7,861 bases of DNA from an uncultured Erysipelotrichales bacterium. Its GTDB lineage: Bacteria; Bacillota_I; Bacilli_A; Erysipelotrichales; Coprobacillaceae. Where the stretch lies: contig CAJUJC010000097.1 of assembly GCA_910586805.1 (NCBI GenBank), forward strand, positions 1-7,861, in the 5' to 3' direction. The position numbers and the translations under genes are program-made. Below the pieces are notes generated by a model. It ran no database searches and was not told the DNA's origin. It saw nothing but the letters and a program-made list of their open reading frames with translations. Positions 5,840 through 7,861 of the stretch are shown here, piece after piece. Position 1 is the stretch's first letter, and every line of letters starts with the position of its first letter.

Positions 5840-6939
5840 TGGCACAACAAAAAGAAAGTAATGGAACGTGGTCATTTTATGGAAAGTTACCAAAAGACTT
5901 AAATGGAAAGCGAAAAAATTATAAACGTCGAGGTTTTAAAAATAAGAAAGATGCAAAGATTGCTGAAATGGAGTTTTTAAAAACACAATCAAATATCTTA
6001 CCTGGACGTTTAAAACTTGATGAATTGATTAAGGAGTATCATAAAGATGCTCCTAATCATATCAAACAATCTACAATAAAAATTTATATGAGGTTTGAAA
6101 GAAATATCATTTCACCAAGTTTTGGAAATAGATATATAGATGAAATTACAACATTAGAGATTACAAGATGGATAAATGACATATTAAAGAATGGTTATAA
6201 TGGTCAAAATTATGGAGAATCATCTACGAAGAATATCCTATTACACTTATCAGGATTACTAACTTACGCTGTTGATCATAATTGGTTAAATAAAAATCCA
6301 TGCCATAAGATAAAACCACCAAAGGATCCTAATAAGGTTTCAAACAAAAAAAGCAGTGAAAATAATTTCTGGGAAATTGACGAATATAATAAATTCATTT
6401 TAACGGTTGAAGATGAATATAAACGAGATTTATATGAATTTATGTTTTTAACTGGCGTTAGAATAGGAGAGTTTTGTGCTTTACAATGGTCTGATGTTGA
6501 TTTAGATAACGGTTATCTTACAATAAATAAAAGTTTAAGTGCAACCATTACTGAAATTACATCTCCTAAATCTAATAATTCCAATAGAACAATTCGGCTT
6601 CCGAATAAAATAGTTGAAAAACTTAAAATAAGATATGCTATTGTTTCTCAACAAGAAGGATTTAGTGAAAGTTATTTTCTTTATAGAGATAAAAAATATA
6701 TTTCAATAGCCACATTTAGAAGATGGTTTAATAAAGATGTAGCAAAATCGAGAGTAAAAAAAATTACTGTCCATGGACTCAGACATTCTCATGCGAGTTA
6801 TTTACTATCAAATCCTATGATTCCTGAATTACTTATTGCTGAAAGATTGGGACATAGTGTTGAGATGTTACGAGGCACATATGCTCATGTCTATGAAAAA
6901 AGTCGTAAAAATCTAATAGATTTCATAGAAAATTTATGA
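5839..6939 (+). CDS. int: Tyrosine recombinase (integrase)
   Basis: This is a 366-residue integrase with the three-part layout of phage and Tn916-type enzymes: an arm-binding domain (about 8-48), a SAM-like core-binding domain (58-155) and a catalytic domain (175-360). All catalytic residues are visible: Arg208 (TGVRIGE), Lys244 (TSPKSNNSNR), His312 and Arg315 (VHGLRHSHAS), His339 (ERLGHS) and nucleophile Tyr348 (GTYAHVYEKS). It should therefore be active. The start is GTG 5839-5841, whose first base is the last base of the upstream TAG stop (TAGTG). AGGAG (5824-5828) lies 10 bases before it, so translation is probably coupled to the excisionase-like gene. It lies at the right end of the element, convergent with lysS, with a probable arm-site repeat starting right after its stop. 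Confidence 0.96.
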   Translation: MAQQKESNGTWSFYGKLPKDLNGKRKNYKRRGFKNKKDAKIAEMEFLKTQSNILPGRLKLDELIKEYHKDAPNHIKQSTIKIYMRFERNIISPSFGNRYIDEITTLEITRWINDILKNGYNGQNYGESSTKNILLHLSGLLTYAVDHNWLNKNPCHKIKPPKDPNKVSNKKSSENNFWEIDEYNKFILTVEDEYKRDLYEFMFLTGVRIGEFCALQWSDVDLDNGYLTINKSLSATITEITSPKSNNSNRTIRLPNKIVEKLKIRYAIVSQQEGFSESYFLYRDKKYISIATFRRWFNKDVAKSRVKKITVHGLRHSHASYLLSNPMIPELLIAERLGHSVEMLRGTYAHVYEKSRKNLIDFIENL

Positions 6940-6940
6940 G

Positions 6941-6961
6941 TTGTATGCCATTTGTATGCCA
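6941..6961. repeat. Tandem TTGTATGCCA repeat, probable integrase arm sites
   Basis: TTGTATGCCA occurs at 6941-6950 and again at 6952-6961, a period of 11 bases (about one helical turn), directly after the integrase stop. Integrases with an N-terminal arm-binding domain use short direct repeats close to the element end. The position between int and lysS fits the right attachment region. No further full copy was found in the window. Confidence 0.5.
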
Positions 6962-6993
6962 CCTATACTTATAAACAACTTGCATTATAAATA

Positions 6994-7064
6994 AAAAAGC
7001 ATAACTAATAAGTTCACATTAAGCCCTATATTAAGACTTAAGCTGAATGAGAGTTATGCTTTTT
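6994..7064. terminator. Bidirectional terminator between int and lysS
   Basis: AAAAAGCATAACT (6994-7006) and AGTTATGCTTTTT (7052-7064) pair perfectly over 13 bp. Inside, CATTAAGC (7017-7024) pairs with GCTGAATG (7042-7049) at 7 of 8 positions, extending the structure. T-runs follow in both directions: TTTTT then CTG on the plus strand, TTTTTTATTT on the minus strand. It would stop transcripts of both convergent genes, int and lysS. Confidence 0.8.
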
Positions 7065-7111
7065 CTGTATTCAATTTTTCTTCAAAAATTCAAATTATAT
7101 CGATTTTATCG

Positions 7112-7861
7112 CTACTTTTTTGGACGCATTTGTGGAAATAAAATTACCTCTTGAATAGATTCTTGCCCAGTTAATAACATAACAAGTCTATCAATTCCCA
7201 TACCCATTCCACCTGTTGGTGGTAAACCATATTCTAATGCTTCTACATAATCTAAATCCATTTCATTTGCTTCATCATTTCCAAGTTCTTTTTCTTTTAA
7301 TTGACTAGTAAATCTTTCATATTGATCAATAGGATCATTTAATTCTGTAAATGCATTTGCATATTCATTACCACAAATAAATAATTCAAATCTTTGTGTA
7401 AAACGAGGATCTTCTAAATTCTTTTTAGCTAATGGAGATATTTCAATAGGATGACCATATACAAAAGTAGGTTCAACAATAGTTTCTTCTACATATTCTT
7501 CAAAGAAAGCATTGATAATATGTCCATAACCAAAATGTGCTTCTACTTCAATATGTCTTTCTTCCGCTAATGCTTTTGCTTCTTCAAAAGTCATATCAGA
7601 TGAAAAATCAATACCTGTTTTTTCTTTAATTGCATCAGTCATAGAAATGCGTTTGAATCCAGGAGCTAATGATATTTCATTACCTTTGTATTCAATATCA
7701 TATGTTCCGCATACTTTCATAGCAGCATTAGAAATAATACCCTCAGTCAAATCCATCATACCTTCTAAATCACTAAAAGCTTTATAAACTTCAATTGTTG
7801 TAAATTCAGGATTATGAGTTCTATCCATACCTTCATTTCTAAATAAACGTCCAATTTCATA
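7112..7861 (-). CDS. lysS: Lysyl-tRNA synthetase, C-terminal half (5' part outside window)
   Basis: The frame is open from the right edge to TAG 7114-7112, giving 249 residues. The Met at 7828 is internal: the frame continues upstream as YEIGRLFRNEG, and the true start lies beyond the window. This is the class II synthetase core that attaches lysine to tRNA-Lys. Motif 2 is FRNEGMDRTHNPEFTTIE and motif 3 is GGMGMGIDRLVMLLTG, with the family's usual ending VILFPQMRP. Bacterial enzymes are about 490-500 residues, so the N-terminal OB-fold anticodon-binding domain and motif 1 are outside. It is a chromosomal housekeeping gene and marks the flank of the mobile element. Its stop codon and terminal codons look intact, so integration did not damage it. 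The shared terminator begins 47 bases downstream. Confidence 0.97.
   Translation of the reverse strand, partial: YEIGRLFRNEGMDRTHNPEFTTIEVYKAFSDLEGMMDLTEGIISNAAMKVCGTYDIEYKGNEISLAPGFKRISMTDAIKEKTGIDFSSDMTFEEAKALAEERHIEVEAHFGYGHIINAFFEEYVEETIVEPTFVYGHPIEISPLAKKNLEDPRFTQRFELFICGNEYANAFTELNDPIDQYERFTSQLKEKELGNDEANEMDLDYVEALEYGLPPTGGMGMGIDRLVMLLTGQESIQEVILFPQMRPKK

Noticed and set aside
7073..7090. Hairpin AATTTTT-CTTC-AAAAATT
   Set aside because: The stem is only A/T and weak; the stronger terminator next to it explains transcription ends.
7826..7828. Met codon as start of lysS
   Set aside because: The frame continues through motif 2 (FRNEG) to the window edge, so this Met is internal.

Overview
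The window is AT-rich, with strong AGGAGG-type ribosome binding sites, and looks like a low-GC Firmicute. The lysyl-tRNA synthetase tail and the style of the mobile genes would fit a gut Erysipelotrichales-like or related bacterium, but that placement is inference and no 16S or other marker is present. The right edge (about 7112-7861) is chromosomal: the 3' half of lysS on the minus strand, running out of the window. Next to it lies the right end of an integrated mobile element. The integrase gene points toward the end of lysS, and between them are a tandem 10-bp repeat (likely integrase arm sites) and a large bidirectional terminator. The left end of the element is not in the window, or cannot be recognised in it.

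Reading left to right, 1-470 and 492-1226 are two minus-strand genes forming a probable operon: a signal-peptide protein followed by a membrane-anchored protein cut by the window edge. Neither matches a family I can name; they could be cargo. Positions 1227-1985 hold no intact gene. This stretch has a promoter for the secreted-protein gene, a strong minus-strand hairpin, and a degenerate frame resembling part of an IS30-type transposase. Then comes a minus-strand regulator (start 2663, end 1986) with an N-terminal helix-turn-helix and an unrecognised C-terminal domain. It is divergent from a plus-strand operon.

The plus-strand module is: small helix-turn-helix protein (2791-3006), RepA/RecA-like ATPase (3132-4109), MobV-type relaxase (4295-5536), excisionase-like protein (5549-5839), tyrosine integrase (5839-6939). 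This is the gene set of an integrative mobilizable element. It has excision/integration functions, a relaxase with a probable oriT just upstream, and a plasmid-like replication ATPase. No coupling protein or type IV secretion genes are visible, so transfer would need a helper in trans.

The non-coding parts of the module carry the most unusual signals. A 19-bp sequence is duplicated in the divergent promoter region and is a likely operator. The leader of the ATPase gene has competing stem-loops, one of which pairs perfectly with the Shine-Dalgarno, plus a possible 18-codon leader peptide ending directly before it. Paired TGACA repeats form an inverted repeat over the ATPase stop codon. Nested hairpins ending in a GC-rich patch precede the relaxase.
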